A stretch of 64,000 nucleotides of DNA, from NCBI GenBank assembly GCA_030490835.1, contig CM059973.1:84707221-84771220 (forward strand), written 5' to 3'. Positions within the stretch are counted from its first letter, which is position 1; every line of letters begins with the position of its first letter. The position numbers and the translations under genes were made by a program. This stretch comes from Annona cherimola (Eukaryota > Streptophyta > Magnoliopsida > Magnoliales > Annonaceae). Below, piece by piece: positions 23,940 to 35,055 of this stretch. A model generated the notes under the pieces. The model had not been told where the DNA came from. It did no database searches and worked only from the letters and a program-made list of their open reading frames with translations.

Positions 23940-24015
23940 TCCGGAGACGGAGACGGTGCCGTAGACGGAGACGGAGACGGTGCTGGAGACGGAGACAGTG
24001 TCGGAGACGGTGCCG
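23940..24015. repeat. GGAGAC hexanucleotide array
   Basis: Repeats of GGAGAC with GGTGCC/GGTGCT variants. On the minus strand they read as alternating Ser-Pro / Ala-Pro in an open frame (24151-23816). This resembles arabinogalactan-type low-complexity coding, but there is no support that it is a gene. Confidence 0.85.
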
Positions 24016-24359
24016 TGCCGTTGCCGCTGCCACTGGATCTCGGAGCTGGAGATGGTGCTGCCGCCGCTGCCCGTGGAAACTGGAGGGAAATGAGAGAGAG
24101 AGAATGCCAGGGAAGGCTTGCGTGGGGGAAGAGGGAGCTATGGGCCTGCATGCAATTTTTCTAATTTTGCAGGCAGAGGGCCTGCCTGCAAAATGTCCCT
24201 GTCAGACCACATCGTAGCTGCCTATGGCTGCATCGACGGCTTTGATTCGGGAAACCAGATTCAACGGCTCTTAGGCACGGTCGTAAACAGCCTTAGTTTA
24301 CGACCGGCTTCACAAGATCGGCACTCATTATCCTAATTAATTAGTACAATACTTAATTA

Positions 24360-25695
24360 ACTTTGTTATAGTAATCATGCATGCACACGTTGTTGTTGCT
24401 GTTGCTGTTGCTGCTGGTATGCAGCTTTTTCAGCTATTATTAGTATTTAGTGCTCCTGCCGCAGGCATCGTCGATGTCCATGTCCCGGGCAACATTGGCA
24501 GGCGCTTGGGCTTTTCTCTGTGCACTGCGGCGGACGCTATAGCTGTAGCCATTTTTATTTTGGGAAGGCCGTATTATCGTATGAACGTGCCTGATCAAGG
24601 AAAGCCCCTCCGTTGGTCTTGCACGTGTGATGATTGCATCCGTGAGGAGGAAGATGGAAGAGTTGTCCGCCGATGGCAGAGGTTGCTACCATGGTAATCG
24701 TGATAGCCTCGGTACGTAAAAGCTTCAGATGCATTTCTCTTTCGCTTTATTAAAATTTTCATATTCGTGCACCTTCTTAATTTGGTGGAATCTGCTCACC
24801 TTCTCGAGATTAAAGCCAAGTATGTGGGGTGGATTTTTTTTTTTTTTTTTTACCCTTTTTCTTTTGTAAAGCGGGAGCCACATTAATGTAGTATTGAGTC
24901 TGTCAGCTGATGTAAAAGTCAGACGTGGTAGTTGTTGTTGCCGTGTTGTTGTGCAGCTCATTCAATTATGAAACACTGACCACTGAAGGGGACACCAATC
25001 AGTTGGATTACACGTACAGAAAAGTCATCGAGATTTTGGACTGTGGTTGTACTTGTGATTTGAGAATGCGAATGGGGAAAGGGAACGTCAAGAAATAAAC
25101 ATCATTTTTATCAAAAAAATAAAATAAAATAAACATCATTAGTTATCCTGCTTTTTTTTATTTTTTTTTACTCTATGGTCCAATCATTTTTTATGTTTTT
25201 TTATATAACTATTCTATCTAATCTATTTTTTCTCTGTTCTTATTTTACACTTATATTTATTCTGTTCTACCCCTTTTCCACCATTTATATCTTACCAAAA
25301 CAGTCCCATAGAGCAAGTGAAAGACTTTGAAGACTGTAATCAGGATCCTACCCATTTGGTCGACCGCCATCTTCGTTACCATTCTACTGGGATTCAATCT
25401 CACCATCCTTCAAGCATGGTCCATGGATACCCATGTCGGTCCCCGCTTCTTAATCCCAGCCGGCAGCTGCTTCCTAAACCTTCCTAGTCTCTCTCCCTTT
25501 CCCTCATAGACCGCTTCATCTTCCCCAAGCGGCGGAGGATAACAAGCCGATATCCAGCCCCATTACAGCGAATGGGTGCAGGTCTTACCCTCAATATCTT
25601 AGGCATGGGTATGTCTGCAGCGGTAGAGTCCAAGCGCTTTCATGCGGTGAAGTCACATGACCCGGTTAATCGCCTAAGTTCGATGGTGCGAATTT
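24360..25695 (+). pseudogene. NPF fragments, copies A (exon-4 start) and B
   Basis: 24376-24430 matches the end of intron 3 and the exon-4 start of the intact gene (CATGCACACGTTGTTGTTGC, TGCAGCTTTTTCA) and completes copy A across the MULE. Directly after, 24450-24716 resumes inside exon 3 (NIGRRLGFSLCTAADA), then loses frame. 24957-25046 and 25311-25695 match exon 4 (VIRILPIWSTAIF), split by an insertion at 25047-25310. Copy B stops abruptly near 25695. The junction of A exon 4 with B mid-exon 3 shows an unequal rearrangement between tandem copies. Confidence 0.85.
25047..25310 (-). mobile_element. insertion with Tourist-like sequence in NPF exon 4
   Basis: Separates GACTGTGG from GAGCAAGTG, which are contiguous in the intact gene. 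The right portion matches the Tourist-like family in reverse orientation (TATAACTATTCTATCTAATC; end CCAAAACAGTCCC). Confidence 0.6.
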
Positions 25696-25984
25696 GTCGG
25701 TTTTAGTCCTCCGGTATTTTATATTTTTAATGGTAATTTTTTTTTTTTTTTTGAAATAATATCGGTAAGGTTGAATCATGAACGAAATCATGTATGCCAA
25801 AAACACATACATATGAATGCAATCATTGTTGACATCTTCTAAATATTTTGGCAATAATTCTTTTTTCTTCTTCTTTTTCATATTATTATTATTCTCTATA
25901 TTTGTAAATATTTCTTAATCCGTTCTTGAAAAAATTATTAATGCTATCGCAATTTATCCACTTAAAATTTCGGCCATCCCGTTC

Positions 25985-26070
25985 ATAGAGTTCATAGACA
26001 CATCTCACAAGTGTGAAGCAGGAGCAAATAAAAGACCTTTGCAGTTCCAAGTACTAGAATCACAATGTCG
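25985..26070 (+). pseudogene. NPF exon-3 start fragment (copy C)
   Basis: GACACATCTCACAAGTGTGAAG matches GACACATCCCAGACGTGTGAAG in exon 3 of the intact gene, followed by a diverged run that aligns with the next ~35 bases. Nothing else of this copy is recognisable. Confidence 0.6.
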
Positions 26071-27178
26071 GGCCTGACAACCTGGGATGCTACAATTTGG
26101 GCTGAAAAGTTGAACCAGGGATTTAGGCCCTTTGGCATGGGCAATACTTAAACGGATGGAGCCCGTATGTATGAGGAGTCCATTGCGATGTAAGTGGACT
26201 AGCAAGTTGATGTGATCAGTGTCGTGGGCCGTCTTTCTTCAAGGAGTCGACGTGAAGCAATTGACTCCGAAGTCCTAAATTTTTTTAAAAATTATGTTCT
26301 CTCCCTTGAAAATTTGAATTTTGACATGAGTTACCAGTGGCATTTAGAGATTTCTTTGGAAGGACATAATCATTAGGCGGACACACCACCAACCAACAAT
26401 AAGGCCTTTTGAGGAAAGAAACGTTCATGCACCCTTGAATCGCTATGCATTGATGAATATGTTATGGGCCTCACGCATTCATGCCATGTTCGCAATTCGC
26501 AAATACGAATTAAAAGCGTTAAATAAAAAGCTTTTGCTAAAAAGCTATCTACCATAAAAAGATTATTTATGTATATACATCCCTATATAGGCATGTATAG
26601 TCTGGTAGATGCATGATTTGGTTGATCGTTTGCTCCTATTAAGTATTATGAGATTGGAATGTACTAGCATATAGATTTAATCGACAGTCAATGGGCATTT
26701 GAGACGTCAAATGATCAAACGAAAAGTAAAAACCGAGGGTTGACGGAACAACTGCATGAAGAAAAGTGCTCTTCCTTGCTTTTGAAGGAAGACCGTGGAT
26801 TTAAAATGGATTATGCATGTCTGGCTAGTGAGAATTTTTATTCGCATGGATAGCATGGACGTTGTTCCATTGGTTGCTAATCTTGAGAATAATGGTGCGT
26901 GCAGATCAGGTTTTCTAGCAAATGCGGGGACGACCTGGATTAGTTGGCGGCTATGATGATAATTGCTGAAGAGTGGCAGCGGATTGTTGGTTTTGTGCTG
27001 AATGATGAATAGGAGGTGCCAAAGGCACTGGTGGTGTGGGGCAGAGAGACTTCATCAAATGGAAGCAGCGGCACTCATGGTGTGACTGAAACTTCATCAA
27101 ATGTCTCATCTTAGTATTTATATGAGGGCAGAGCCATGATCTTCACTTGTAGTGTGTGTGTGTGTGAGAGAGAGAGAG
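26071..27178. other. spacer and upstream region of NPF copy D
   Basis: No gene recognised. A TATA-like TATTTATATG at about 27113-27122 sits roughly 57-66 bp before the ATG of copy D. A GT then GA repeat (27153-27178) directly precedes that ATG. Confidence 0.4.
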
Positions 27179-27714
27179 ATGGCAGTCGCGCAAGCAGACA
27201 AATGTCAATCAAATACGTCTGAAGCTTCCGTCCCCTTTGAGCAAGCAGCTCAAGGGGAACGATGCGGTTGGATCACCTTCCCTTTCATCATAGGTCTTTC
27301 TCCTCTCTCTCTCTCTCTCTATCTGTTTGTTTGTTTGTCAAACAACTTCCTTGCAAATCCCAATTTCGTAGGATATGAAGAGCTAGCTGGACTAATGCGT
27401 GTGCGTGGGGGCCAATCCAATGGATGCAGGGAACATGGTCTTTTCGATATTAGCCGTGTCTCGTGCATGCGTTAACCTGCTCGTTTATCTGATCTACAAG
27501 TTCCACGTGAAGAGCATAGACGCCACCCAGATTTACAACGTGATCGACAGCTGCAGCAACGTCGCACCTCTTGTTGGCGCAATCATATCCGTCTACTGCT
27601 TTTGTTGCGTCGCCATCATCAACATCTCCAACTTCCTCTCTTTACTGGTGCCACACTCTCCGGTACCCCTTCATCATGAAATCTGAACAGTGCTGATGGA
27701 ACACACTGCTGTAT

Positions 27715-27966
27715 TTGGAAAATGATAAAAAAAAATTATCTAAATTTTTTTAAAATAAGATAAAATAATACAGATAACAGGTGTAATTATAATAAGCAAA
27801 AGAGAATAAGGTTAAAATAAATAAATTTGTTATACGAGTACTTAGGTAGAAATGATTGAAAAGTTAAATAATTATATAAAAATATAAAAAAATAATTGAA
27901 AAATAAGATAATTATTAAGAGTAAAAAATTTTGGTATAAAATATTTTGTATGTAGCCAAACATCCC
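27715..27966. mobile_element. Tourist-like MITE, degenerate
   Basis: Carries the family's internal motifs (TAGAAATGATTGAAAAGTTA, AAAATTTTGGTATAAAAT) and ends AGCCAAACATCCCC. The left end is degraded. Confidence 0.55.
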
Positions 27967-28329
27967 CTATTATAAAAGTAGAAGAATAATTATTTATGAC
28001 GCAAGATAGTAACTTTTTTGTGTTAGGTTATATTTATAGTCCTCATCATACGCCCATCTACATTGAAAGAATTTTGAAAATTATTCTCCTTGATTTTGAA
28101 AATATTTCAAAAGTATACTCGATTTACCATTTCCTTCTCAAATTACATAATTGTATTATTAATTTTACCATGGTTCCTTCTAAACTACAAACGTGCACAA
28201 TGCACCATTGTCGCTGTAGCAAAATTTTCTATAAAAAATTTGGATGCATTATTATTTGCTGCTAAATTTTAATAGTTGCACTAACTTGGCTGCATTTAAA
28301 TGAAAAATACTGCATTAATCTAGACAACC

Positions 28330-28660
28330 GAACTTCGGATTAAAAGGGTGGAAGTAGAGTGCAATTCGCTTATTATAGTAAACTTGGCAAACGGGGATGA
28401 GCATACTGTTAACTCTTGGAGAATGTATCAGTTAGATCAGAAGGAAGATGAAAGAGTTTGAAATGGCTATGGTAAAGCATGTTTTGCGCACAGGGAATTG
28501 GTGTGCACATACTCTAGCTAATTTTGTGGTTAAATAGGAAAATGATAATGTTCTGTAGTGGGGAAATCCACCGGACTTTCTTGTAAATCCATCATATATG
28601 CGCTTTTTGCACTCTTTGTAGGCTTTTGGAATACAATTTATCTTTTCAAAAAAAAAAACT
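28330..28660 (+). mobile_element. 5'-truncated LINE, RNase H tail and poly(A)
   Basis: Reads as a decayed RNase H C-terminus typical of plant LINEs: VKHVLRTGNWCAHTLANFVV, then WGNPPDFLVNPS, with stops, and ends in a poly(A) run at about 28649-28659. Only the last ~330 bp of the element is present. Confidence 0.65.
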
Positions 28661-28679
28661 AAGTATTTATAGTTAAATC

Positions 28680-29100
28680 GGTCTCATTTTTATATAATCA
28701 GGTTACATATAATTATATTAATGCTTGATGGAAATCTACTTCATTTATTATATTTAACAAAATTTGTTTAATTAGGAGTTCAAGTTTAATCCAAATAAAA
28801 TATGTACATGGGCTACATTTGTCAAAAAATATATATTCGCATGTACATTATGAAAAAATGCGTAGATCCGTTTATATATCTATATATATATATATTAGAA
28901 TATAATAATACTTTATAGAATTAATTATCCACATGTAATAATATTTTAGATAGTTTAGATATTAAAAATATAACTTTAAAATTGATATTTAGTATGAAAT
29001 TGATTTTGCACATTTAGCATACATAATGATATTAAAGAAATGAAAGGATTATTATGGTAATATACATAATATTAAATATAATAAATAGAGTGAAGGCACC
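28680..29100 (-). repeat. dispersed repeat (third copy, inverted)
   Basis: The reverse complement aligns with 35413-35860 and 62960-63375: shared ATCAATTTTAAAGTTATATTT, TATCTAAAATATTATT and TTTTTTCATAATGTACAT-type blocks. No termini defined. Confidence 0.55.
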
Positions 29101-29625
29101 AAGTTTCATAGAAGAAAAGGCCTAAATAATTAATTAATTACAACTAAAATATCTAATACAGCGAAACATATGTTGCATGCAACCAAAAAAAAAAAAAAAG
29201 GCACATTCAACGTTTGATGCGGTGTGTTCTTAACGTCTAATTGGGTGTGCTCGGCCAGTTGGCCGTATTTCACCAGAGCTAAAAATACTGCGTTATCTGC
29301 AGGGCACGGTTTTGATAACATGAACAGCTATAATCCCCTCTCCGAGCACACGGTCGTACACTCGCAAATCTGATCAGGCACGCGAAGAAGCAACAAGGGG
29401 CCAATTTGCAATTCCAGCATTGGTGGCAATTGGTAACGGTGGGACCCGATTCAGCACGGCAACCTTGGGTTGGGCTCCAACCAGTTCAACAAGCCCAAGG
29501 ATAGACAATGTGTACTGAGCAGTGGCTGTTGTGGGGGTTGTTAACTTTTGAGTACTTCCTGCTTTGTGCTAAGCTGTCCAATTATAAGAACGTGGGGAGG
29601 GAAGAGAAGAGAGGAATTCTACCTA

Positions 29626-30162
29626 TCTCAGCTAGCTCTGTTAACTGACATCTATGAATGGTGTTATTCCAATCACTGCAGGAGTTGATGTCTGGTGTTT
29701 TTTTATTACCTTGCGCTTCTAAGGCATTGTTATGTAGCAGTGATAGGTTATGGTTACTGTAGAGTGCAGTTGGGTGAACACGGAACTGACTGTAGCCTTC
29801 CGGAAGCACAAAATTCTTGGATGATATAATAATAGAAGAGTTTGAAAGATATAATAGTAATTGGATTTTATGAAAATAAAGGGGGGGAAAGTAGATAGTA
29901 AGACGTAAATGGTGAGGATGAAATTGGGTTTCATTGAAGCGAGAGAAGATAATTAAAATATGAAAAAAGTAGTATACTTGGCTTTTTGTTCTCCTCATTC
30001 ACGTCCTACTCTCAAAATCACAAACGCCTTTAGCGCAAGGTTTAAATTTCAATTATATGCTTAGCCGCAGAGTTTTACGCCTATTTGGTAAATGCCTCAT
30101 CCAGAGCCCCACTTACCTACCTTGCAGCGGCGGGCGACACTGGGAAGAAGAAACCCGCAGCG
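29626..30162. other. spacer / promoter side of PLP enzyme gene
   Basis: No gene seen. Minus-strand open frames (29998-29582) lie antisense to the end of pseudogene D and its flank and resemble nothing known. Confidence 0.4.
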
Positions 30163-33100
30163 ATGGCCAGCACCGGAGGGAGCAACCTCCTCGTCATCAA
30201 TGGCCTACCCTGTCAGCCCCAAGACGTCCCTTCCGTCTCTACCTTGCTGCAATCCCGAGACGGTTCGTTCCCTCCCTCCCTCCCTTCACACACACCAACC
30301 CCCCCACATCTTCTTCCTCTACTAATCATCGTTGTGTCATTAGGAGCTTACACGACCACCCGCACACACTCCAGCGTGTCCAACATACTCTTCTGGGACA
30401 GGCATCTGCAGCGGCTTGCTGAGTCCGCCAGACTCCTAGCTCAATACAAGCCCGCCTGGTTCTCTTCCCAGACCACTAGAACTGCTCTACTATCAACTTC
30501 CTCGTCCTATTGGGATTCAGAAATTCGGCCTCTGATTTCCAACTCACTGCGGGCCGGCTTCCAGGCGTCCCTTGAAGCACGAGCTGGTGGTGATGAGATA
30601 GCAAATGTTGAAGAAGAGCTGGCAATCACTACTCTTGTCTGTGGGTACGGAGGCCCTTATGAAGGTCTCGATGTGTTCGTCCATTTCGGAACTTATGCGC
30701 CGCCCATGTTCGGCGGGAAGGAGGATGGCGCTCGTTTAGCTGTTGTTGGCCTTGGAAGGGATTTTGCCATGGCCAAGTTGTCGGAGTGGGTCAGGTCTGT
30801 GACGTTACTTCATTGAATTTTTCTCTTCTTGTAGTACATGCTCCTCGATGCTGGCTTAAGCTTTGTTGGTAGTGACAAAATCGGCACAAGCAGCATTGTA
30901 TGCTCTCCTATTGTTCTTGGTCTTCTTTGTTTTTGTTTCTGATGATCTTATAAGCACTGGATAGCTTTCTTCCATGTTTTTAGCCTTTTGAATTCTGGTT
31001 GGGAATATTCGATTTTTGAGTTGTGCTAGGAAGAGGAAGAGCTTGGAGAATTTGAGTCCACCTCTAGCAACCGAACTCTTGTTGTCTAATGACGGGGAGA
31101 AAATACTTGAAGGCAGTGTGACAAACTTCTTTGTGGTCTGCCAAAGGGTGAGTAGTTCCAAGCCTGCTGTTCTTTGATTGGGCTCATTGGCATGTATTTT
31201 GTTGCTTATGCATGATGGCTGTTGTTTTTTTCCTTTTCTTTCTTTCTTTCTTTTTTTTTTTTTTGGTAGTTTGTAATTTCATCCAATTTGAAGAAAAACA
31301 ATGACAAAGTTCGAATAAAGAGAAGGTTGCACTCTGTTTTTTTTTCACTGGCTACTGATTGTGGTATATATAGCATTTGGACTGTCCTTGAATCCACTTT
31401 AAAATTTTATTTTGCAACGAAACATTTGGATGCTTCAATCAATTTTCTTATATGCCAAGATTTTTTGGGCTTCTTTCTGCTTGTAATTTTAGGAGGTAAG
31501 TTCAAGATCAGTAAGATACATAGCCTGGGCCACATTGCATGATGAAAAATGAAGAAAGAAAGAAAAATACACTGCAAAATTCATGTCAAACACACATTTT
31601 AACCCTAATCAATAAAGAAATTTCCTATGCAACTACTGTCTAATTTAGCAGCAGAATGTCTAAATTGGATGTTAGACCAGCTCACTGTATCCTTTTTGTT
31701 CTAACTTTCTTATGCAAAGCACAGTGCAATTGTGAAAATTTTGTCCATCTCCAGGAGATTGAAGATTAAGTTTGATACACAATTCAAATAGTTTAATACT
31801 GCTGGAAATGGTGAATGTAAACACTCAATATCACAGTTGTCCATATGGCTCACAGGGATGCTTATACATTCCTAACCTCTTCATGCAGTTATTCATCTTA
31901 AGTTAAAAGGATGCCTTGAAACATCAGTATGACCTGTTCATTTGGCTGTTCATCTAAGATAACAGGCATATTGAACCATCCACTTGACCAGATGCCTTTA
32001 AGGTTTCAATTGTTAGTTCTCACTATTTGTTATGGTACGGATTGCTGGATATTTGTACTACCCTCATTTCCTGCCATTTCTCAAAATTAGTGGGAAGTTG
32101 ATGTCAAAAATGATCTTGGACCCAGAAAGCTTTTGGTCCAAGGGGATCCAAATAAGGACATGAACAAGATTGAACTGGGGGTTTCTAAAAACTTGCTATC
32201 ACGCTATTGTCTCAAGAAGATTGGGATTTAAGCTCTAGAGAAGTTGAGGATATAAATATATGATGACATTGCTGCCAAAAAGGTGATCCGCCGTAGTCTG
32301 CTTGGGAGATGTATGCATTTTGTGTCTCCATTTTTCCTGTCATTTGCATAAGTCAAACAGGCATATGTTTTCACGGATGCCTATTTATGGTTTAACCTTC
32401 TAATCAAAAACCATGATCAGCATTTTAATATATGCATTGCTTTATTTGAAAAAAAACAATTTTGAATGGACAATCTCTTGCATATGTATGTCATTTGGTC
32501 TTACTCATGTTTCTAATTTTGATTTCTATTTTTGAAATAAAAAACATGCCTAGGAGATCGATCCAACCATCGCTAACCAAAATGATCTCCAGAAAGCATA
32601 TGCTTTTGAGGTACAGACCGCTCCTTTAAGTGATGGCATTCTTCCAGGTGTTATACGGCAAATAGTTATTGAGTAAGCCATCGTTTCTTATACATCCTGA
32701 AATCTACAGTTTCATATCTCCAAACATGTATCTCATTAGGGCACATAATCAAGAGGCTAACACGAAAACTTGCAAAATATTTTATATTATATCCCCTGCC
32801 CTGCTTTTGTTTTGGCATCAAACCCAGTTTTCATTTGTGTTAATGGTGAAGTGCTTGCTTGAACAGAATATGCTCAAGCAAAGGAATTCCTTTTCAGGAG
32901 GTCACTCCACTGTGGTCAAATAGACACAACTGGAAAGAGGCATTCATTACAAGTATATTTCTGTCAATCTCTGACATTTGGGTAACTAGACAACTGAACC
33001 AAGGGAAGCAATGGAGAATTGAAAAATCTCATCTAGTGTTGTGTATTTATTGTTTCTTTCTTATTTGGCTACTAGCTAATGGAGAATACTAGCTCTCAGA

Positions 33101-34041
33101 ATATAATTGAAATTACATAGCCAATCAGGAATCGGTTGTTCAACTTAATTGATGACCTACTGAATTGGTTACAGAAATCCTATGTTGCCACCATGCTTCA
33201 TTAAGACCCTAATCTCATTATAAACTCAACCCCTTCAGCTGGCAGTTTGCATCTTTGATTTGGTCTTTTGAAGCCCTCTATACGAGCACTTTCTTTTAAC
33301 CACTGCAGATGATAACAAAGTTGAAACCCAGCTACCAATTTTCAATCCCCTGTAGCTGAGCTTCAACCATCATGCGAAATTCACACTTGGATAGTATATT
33401 ACAAGCACAACACTTCTTTAGAAAGATGCGTTTAAATTAATGTCTTCTTGTGGATTCACAAGTACAACCTCCATTAGTTACATCCATCCATGGGTTGCAG
33501 ATAGCTTGAGACTTGTGCAGCATGTACAGATGATTCAAGCTCCTGATTCATGGAAAGATTTCCAGGGGAAGAACTGCAAGGAGGTCTCATGGGAGGAGAA
33601 GCATTTCAAGGTACATGTCTGCTTATGGACTGTTATCAGTTTCTTTCTAGTTTTTAACATGCTATTTTCTCTCTTCTTTTACTAATGAAATGAATGTCAG
33701 GAACCTGGACCAGTCACCATTGAGATACAGGTAAGATGTTAGCTGCTGCATTTCTTTTGATGTTTCAATGGCTTTCTTTTCCTCTCTTTTAAGCATGTCT
33801 GTTCCATGCTTGTGTTTTAAGTTCCTTCCTGTTCTTTCTTCAGAATCACTACTTAAAATTATTACATTTTTTCTTTTACTTTTTTTCCCCTTTTTTTTCA
33901 TAATAGGCTTTAGTTTCATTCTATATTATCTTTATTTTCAAAATTTATGCTGCCGTTCATTTTGTATGCGTCCATGTTGTATTGCAGAAGCAAGTAATGG
34001 AAAGAGCAAAAACAGAGTACCCAGTGACCAATTTTCTGTGA
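30163..34041 (+). CDS. branched-chain aminotransferase-like PLP enzyme (fold type IV)
   Basis: Pyridoxal-phosphate enzyme of the BCAT / D-amino-acid transaminase / aminodeoxychorismate lyase superfamily, close to the Arabidopsis proteins recalled as At3g05190 and At5g27410. Substrate unproven. Exons 30163-30262, 30344-30794, 31030-31147, 32554-32672, 32867-32952, 33501-33610, 33701-33730, 33988-34041 total 1068 nt = 355 aa and stay in frame. Motifs in order: TTTRTH near residue 37, FWDRHLQRL, a lysine in AMAKLSEWV (expected PLP-binding position), ELLLSNDGEKILEGSVTNFF (family signature), QTAPLSDGILPGVIRQ, GIPFQEV, and a C-terminus ending PVTNFL. No transit peptide is evident, so probably cytosolic. 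Intron 1 is 81 bp, in frame and stop-free, so its retention would add 27 residues. The ATG at 30163 is chosen as the first good Met before the conserved region. Confidence 0.9.
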
Positions 34042-34322
34042 TTGAATCTTCTCCTTCAGAGATTTACAGCCCCGATATTTTCCTCAACCTTTGGGAGGGG
34101 GAACACCGGTGCAAATATCAAAGAGGCATGGAACTTTGAAATATTGAGAAGCGTTGAGAAATTTTGGGAGATTCAAGTTGTCAATCCATTTTCTGATGTC
34201 ATGAGTTTAAATATGAGGAATCAATTGATGTTTGCGCATGATTAGAAACGTCCAAGGATGTGGAACTTTAGAAACGTGCCAAAGCATAATCCCTACTTGC
34301 TGTTTCTTCTGTTTTCATGCAA

Positions 34323-34457
34323 GTAGACAAGGACCAAGCAGTCAGGTTGGATCCACCAGATTTCCTGCTGCCTACCAAGATTGGAGAAGATACACCTACT
34401 GTACTGCGGTCAGCCCGTCTCGGTCACCTTCAGTTCTTTGTACAACTGTCATTTTAA
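34323..34457 (+). other. open stretch after PLP gene, possible alternative 3' exon
   Basis: A frame beginning VDKDQAVRLDPPDFLLPTK reads 44 residues to a TAA, in what should be the PLP gene's 3' UTR. AG precedes it (TTTTCATGCAAG). Composition looks more coding-like than its surroundings, but no homologue is recognised. Confidence 0.25.
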
Positions 34458-35055
34458 GCTCCCCAGGGCATAATTGGTGCAAATCATCGGAGGATTAAAT
34501 GTTCCATTGTAGGTAGATCAGTTTGATTGCAAATAGGCTGCGTTATTTGTTAGACTGACTAACGGGAAATAACCACTTCTATTTTAAAGAAATAATAGAC
34601 ATGTATACTTCTGTCAATTAACCTTCTGAAAACACCACCGGTTTTTCAAGTACGCTCGCATATTTCTGGTACACTCCAATGAACCAGCAAGACAAGCAGC
34701 ACAAAGAGTCGAGTGAGCCAAATTGAATTCAGATAAAATTTTCCATTTCCTACCGTACGGTCATAGTGGAATCCCAATAATCAATAATGTTAATTGGTCA
34801 TTTGCTTTGGCCTCGGAAGACGAAAATCAGAAATGCTATCAGCTGTACCGTTATACATGAAACCAGAAATAAAAAGGCGCGACTTTAAATAATGCATGAC
34901 AATTTTTCAATCCACTCAAAAGGATTCTTTGGTAAACATAAAAAAAGATACAAGCCTACAACGAGCCAAGAATTTTCTGCCCAGCAATGGAAGCATGAAG
35001 GGCTAAACGCAAGTTGCTGACAGATTTCTGTAACGTAATTCTGATAAAGCCAAAC
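34458..35055. other. 3' flanks of two convergent genes
   Basis: Space between the PLP gene (+) and NF-YB (-). Contains their 3' UTRs; no further feature recognised. Confidence 0.45.

Larger units (their letters stand above)
20656..24326. mobile_element. Mutator-like element (MULE), 3.67 kb
   Basis: Perfect 9-bp target duplication ATTATCCTA at 20647-20655 and 24327-24335. Terminal inverted repeats: left end begins GAATTTTGATCTTGTGAAGC; right end (reverse complement) begins GAGTGCCGATCTTGTGAAGC. Weaker similarity continues about 170 bp inward (TCTGACARGGRC, CAGGCCC). No MURA-type transposase reading frame is seen, so it is non-autonomous. The interior includes a CT-rich, GC-rich leader-like stretch (about 20700-21120), unrecognised ORFs (21265-21447; 22277-22495), two tandem duplications and a GGAGAC array. 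It could be a Pack-MULE carrying captured gene pieces, but no source gene is recognised. Confidence 0.87.
27179..29625 (+). pseudogene. NPF pseudogene (copy D), internally deleted
   Basis: Exon 1 (27179-27293) and exon 2 (27430-27647) are open and match the intact gene in phase; exon 2 has exactly the same 218-nt length. Exon 3 starts at 29303 after an acceptor but has an in-frame TGA within seven codons. At 29495-29501 it jumps from the NKPKD region of exon 3 to the ARIDNVYW region of exon 4, deleting most of both exons and intron 3. The junction sits on CAAGGAT, which occurs at both breakpoints in the intact gene (15434 and 16957). More stops follow (VY*AVAVV, VNF*V). Intron 2 holds a MITE, a LINE tail and a dispersed repeat. 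Only a truncated product could be made. Confidence 0.9.

Noticed and set aside
23816..24151. Arabinogalactan-like Ser-Pro-rich minus-strand protein
   Set aside because: Produced by a GGAGAC array inside a MULE; no intact gene structure or homologue evident.
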